Source of the DNA: Baffinella frigidus
Taxonomy: Eukaryota > Cryptophyceae > Cryptomonadales > Baffinellaceae
DNA: 11,442 nt
Assembly (NCBI GenBank): GCA_026770585.1
Contig: MU647013.1
Span: 202,248-213,689, forward strand
Reading direction: 5' to 3'
Positions 1-11,442 of this stretch are shown here, one piece after another. A program made the translations under genes and the position numbers. The notes under the pieces were generated by a model. That model saw only the letters and a program-made list of their open reading frames with translations, searched no databases and was not told the origin of the DNA. Position 1 is the stretch's first letter, and the number at the start of each line of letters is the position of its first letter.

Positions 1-440
1 GGTTTATGGTTTAGGGAGTATGGTTTATGGTTTATGGTTTATGGTTTATGGTTTATGGTTTATGGTTTATGGTTTATGGTTTAGGGAGTATGGTTTATGG
101 TTTATGGTTTATGGTTTATGGTTTATTGTTATTGTTTATTATTTATTATTTATTATTTATGGTTTATGGTTTATGGAGTGTGGTTTCTGGTTTCTGGTTT
201 CTGGTTTCTGGTTTCTGGTTTCTGGTTTCTGGTTTCTGGTTTCTGGTTTGGGGTTTCGGGTTCAGGGCTTCGTGTTTAGTGTTTAGTGTTGAGTGTTTAG
301 TGTTTAGTGTTTAGTGTTTAGTGTTTGGGGTTTAGTGTTTAGTGTTTAGGGTTTAGGGTTTAGGGTTTAGGGTTTAGGGTTTAGGGTTTAGGGTTTAGGG
401 TTTAGGGTTTAGGGAGCAGGGATCAGGGTTAGGGGTTAGG
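1..440 (+). repeat. Block-wise variant heptamer array ending in canonical TTTAGGG telomeric repeats
   Basis: Successive blocks are TTTATGG (1-178, with an A/T-rich TTATTG insert at 127-160), TTTCTGG (182-246), TTTAGTG (268-340) and about ten TTTAGGG units (344-414). The G-rich strand is on plus. A terminal telomere at the left edge would instead show CCCTAAA on plus, so this is interstitial or belongs to an end lying to the right. The three overlapping MVYGLWF-type open frames are repeat artefacts. Confidence 0.92.
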
Positions 441-447
441 GGCTGAC

Positions 448-511
448 GTGCGGAGCGCGAGGACGAGGGAGGGGAAGTAGGAGAGGAGTTACTGGAATGG
501 CTCAATTCGCA
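448..511 (-). pseudogene. Exon eta, 3' fragment with stop codon
   Basis: It encodes IEPFQ, an in-frame TAA, then LLSYFPSLVLALR with a CAC|GTCAGC donor. Its upstream part meets the palindrome 515-692. It directly adjoins the canonical TTTAGGG tract on the other side. Confidence 0.65.
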
Positions 512-514
512 CCG

Positions 515-692
515 ATGCTATGCCACACAGCGGACTTCGAAGGGTTTTTTGAATAACCCCTAAGCGATAAGACCTAGGACCCTACGGTAGGCAACCCGTA
601 GGGGCATAGGGGGGTGCCTACGGATAAGGTAACGGAAACTCGGGCACTGAGTGCCCGAAAATCCCTTCGTAGCCCGCTGTGTGGTTAGGCAT
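515..692. mobile_element. About 178-bp palindromic element with inner hairpin
   Basis: Terminal arms ATGCTATGCCACACAGCGG and the complement of CCGCTGTGTGGTTAGGCAT are followed by CTTCGAAGGG/CCCTTCGTAG. The interior holds CCTAGGACCCTACGGTAGG and a perfect hairpin CGGGCACTGAGTGCCCG (640-656). No target duplication was recognised. Confidence 0.75.
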
Positions 693-731
693 GGGGTGTA
701 CGCCAAGAGAGCATCCCCAGTTGCTGTACTT

Positions 732-872
732 TAATCTCCATAGAAGTATTAACTAATAGCTTTTGGGCAACGAAAATTACTACACGATTTGCCCATAAAA
801 GTAGTAGTAAAGCATGTGTGTCGTAAATTTCGTTGCGCCAAAAGCAATTAATTAATACTTTTGTGGAGATGA
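732..872. mobile_element. 141-bp palindromic MITE-like element with 4-bp target duplication
   Basis: It starts TAATCTCCATAGAAGTATT and ends ACTTTTGTGGAGATGA, with ACTT at 728-731 and 873-876. It is in the opposite orientation to the copies at 4573 and 8939, as judged from the TAATC versus TCATC termini. Confidence 0.9.
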
Positions 873-993
873 ACTTAGTTGCTTCACTCGTTAGAGGCTT
901 TACTCCAACTTAATTACTTCACGCTTAAGAGGCTTGACCCTAACTTAATTTCTTTACTTAGTTGGTCTGCTCTGTAGAGGGGGGTGGGCGCAC

Positions 994-1068
994 GTGCGGA
1001 GCGCGAGGACTGGGGAGGGAAAGTAAGAGAGGAGTTTCTGGAATGTCTCTGCGGGGTCGAGCTCACGC
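994..1068 (-). pseudogene. Exon eta, 3' fragment
   Basis: It encodes RELDPAETFQKLLSYFPSPV and then LALR with a CAC|GTGCGC donor. The GDLMYRKL start is missing and its place is followed by the spacer hit by the element 1096-1266. Confidence 0.7.
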
Positions 1069-1095
1069 TCTTTCCCGCGCCAAAGTTGACGGATT

Positions 1096-1266
1096 TCATC
1101 CGGACGAGTGTTTTCCGAAAATACGATTTTGAAAGTATTTTCAACGAAAATTACTGCACAATGTGCTTGTACTTTGAAAAATGGTCACATCCGTGTAGTA
1201 ATTTTCGTTGCAAATCGGATCGGAGGTCCCCGAAATCGTATTTTCGGAAAATACTCGCCGCGATTA
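1096..1266. mobile_element. 171-bp palindromic element, variant of the 4-bp-TSD family
   Basis: It starts TCATCCGGACGAGTG and ends CGCCGCGATTA, with GATT on both sides (1092-1095, 1267-1270). The outer arms (GTTTTCCGAAAATACGATTT) differ from the 140-bp members, but the core CAACGAAAATTACT and its complement are the same. The paralogous unit at 1540-1600 lacks the insertion (GTTGACCGAGTTGTACC). Confidence 0.88.
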
Positions 1267-1339
1267 GATTCGTACCGCACACACAGCATGTCAACTTAGG
1301 AATAGTCCGCTAGTCCGAAGAGAGGGGGGGGGGACGCAC

Positions 1340-1398
1340 GTGCGGAGTGTGAGGACGGGGCACGGGAAGTAGAAGCGGATCTTTTGGAAGGGTTCATA
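1340..1398 (-). pseudogene. Exon eta, 3' fragment
   Basis: It encodes YEPFQKIRFYFPCPVLTLR with a CAC|GTGCGT donor. The GDLMYRKL half is replaced by TTCGGG/TTCAGGG-like repeats. Confidence 0.65.
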
Positions 1399-1399
1399 C

Positions 1400-1530
1400 A
1401 TTCAAGGTTTCGGGTTTCGGGTTCAGGGTTGGGTTCAAGGTTCAGGGTTGATGATTTGGGGTGTACGTGACTGTTTACGGTTTAGTGTTCAAGGTTTGGG
1501 GTTTCGGGTTCAGGGTTGGGTTCAAGGTTC
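1400..1530 (+). repeat. Telomere-like TTCGGG/TTCAGGG repeats in the eta block
   Basis: A segment GGGTTCAGGGTTGGGTTCAA is repeated at 1410-1455 and 1505-1545, with GTTTCGGGTTTCGGG nearby. No gene is seen. The C-rich counterpart occurs at 1820-1880. Confidence 0.7.
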
Positions 1531-1569
1531 AGGGTTGATGATTGCTCTTTTCCGCGCCAAAGTTGACCG

Positions 1570-1690
1570 AGTTGTACCACGCACCCAGCATGTCAACTTA
1601 GGAACCTTAGTCCGCTAGTCTCAAGACAACTTAGTCCGCTAGTCTCAAGAGGGTAAACTTAGTCCGCTAGTCTCAAGAGGGGGGGGGGGG
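1570..1690. repeat. Short tandem repeats CTTAGTCCGCTAGTCTCAAG in the eta block
   Basis: Three units occur at about 1605-1680, one degenerate unit at 1295-1325, and a related pair at 880-980. Each lies just downstream (gene sense) of an eta copy after a G/C homopolymer, so they represent the 5' part of the duplicated intron. Confidence 0.7.
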
Positions 1691-1696
1691 GCGCAC

Positions 1697-11420
<9,724 letters not shown>

Positions 11421-11442
11421 CTGCCGTCGAGAATCACGTCCG

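Noticed and set aside
20-314. Three overlapping plus-strand ORFs of MVYGLWF/LVSGFWF repeats
   Set aside because: They are translations of heptamer arrays. All three frames are open because the unit has no stop in any frame.
1-440. True terminal telomere at the left edge of the window
   Set aside because: The G-rich strand is on plus. A left chromosome end would read CCCTAAA on plus, and variant blocks rather than pure repeats lie outermost.
1-1696. Final exon of the ARMT1-like gene (K-A.. to C-terminus)
   Set aside because: I looked on the minus strand for the family's C-terminal pattern (Lys-Ala after LRT, Trp..GK.G..Q) and saw nothing convincing. It probably lies left of the window.

Overview
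The window is eukaryotic nuclear DNA. It contains spliceosomal-type exon boundaries, TTTAGGG-class (plant/green-alga type, also seen in some other protists) telomere-like repeats, palindromic MITE-like elements and minisatellites. There are no rRNA or tRNA genes and no long uninterrupted ORF. The repeat content suggests a subtelomeric or telomere-derived region of an alga-like protist. The species cannot be named from this sequence.

The main result is a split gene on the minus strand. Read from right to left, seven short exon-like segments encode consecutive pieces of an ARMT1-type DUF89 protein (metal-dependent damage-control phosphatase / acidic residue methyltransferase-1 family). I call them alpha to eta: alpha (..GMLHMALWGNQ), beta (GDSSLFTVADLSGKG..), gamma (..NDNSGMELISDLALVHYLL..), delta (..KPYPFFVSDATKTDL..), epsilon (KKVAAGLDAHLKDG..), zeta (..LFLASPDAMWEMPP..LVICK) and eta (GDLMYRKLLGDRKF..). 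With AG acceptors and GT (once GC) donors they join in frame into 231 codons plus 2 nt without a stop, in the family's domain order. The N-terminal part lies beyond the right edge. The last exon is not seen and probably lies beyond the left edge.

Each exon sits in its own block of degenerate copies of that same exon: alpha 10.1-11.4 kb, beta 8.7-9.85 kb, gamma 7.1-8.6 kb, delta 4.6-6.8 kb, epsilon 3.6-4.3 kb, zeta 2.2-3.2 kb, eta 0.45-2.1 kb. I find exactly one copy per block with full length and both splice sites. The other copies are truncated, frameshifted, stopped, or split by insertions. The introns therefore look like graveyards of the neighbouring exon, mixed with telomere-like heptamers, AT microsatellite, GC-rich minisatellites and palindromic elements. 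This could be a working gene that keeps one good copy of each exon, or a recently dead one; the sequence alone does not decide.

At least two short non-autonomous palindromic DNA-element families are defined by target-site duplications. One is a 140-171 bp family with TMATC ends and 4-bp duplications (four copies). The other is a 162-bp family (two copies), one of which has a perfect 8-bp duplication and an uninterrupted paralogous site about 400 bp away. Further palindromes lie at 515-692, 3945-4165 and 7196-7316. The left 440 bp is a blockwise array of variant heptamers (TTTATGG, TTTCTGG, TTTAGTG, TTTAGGG).
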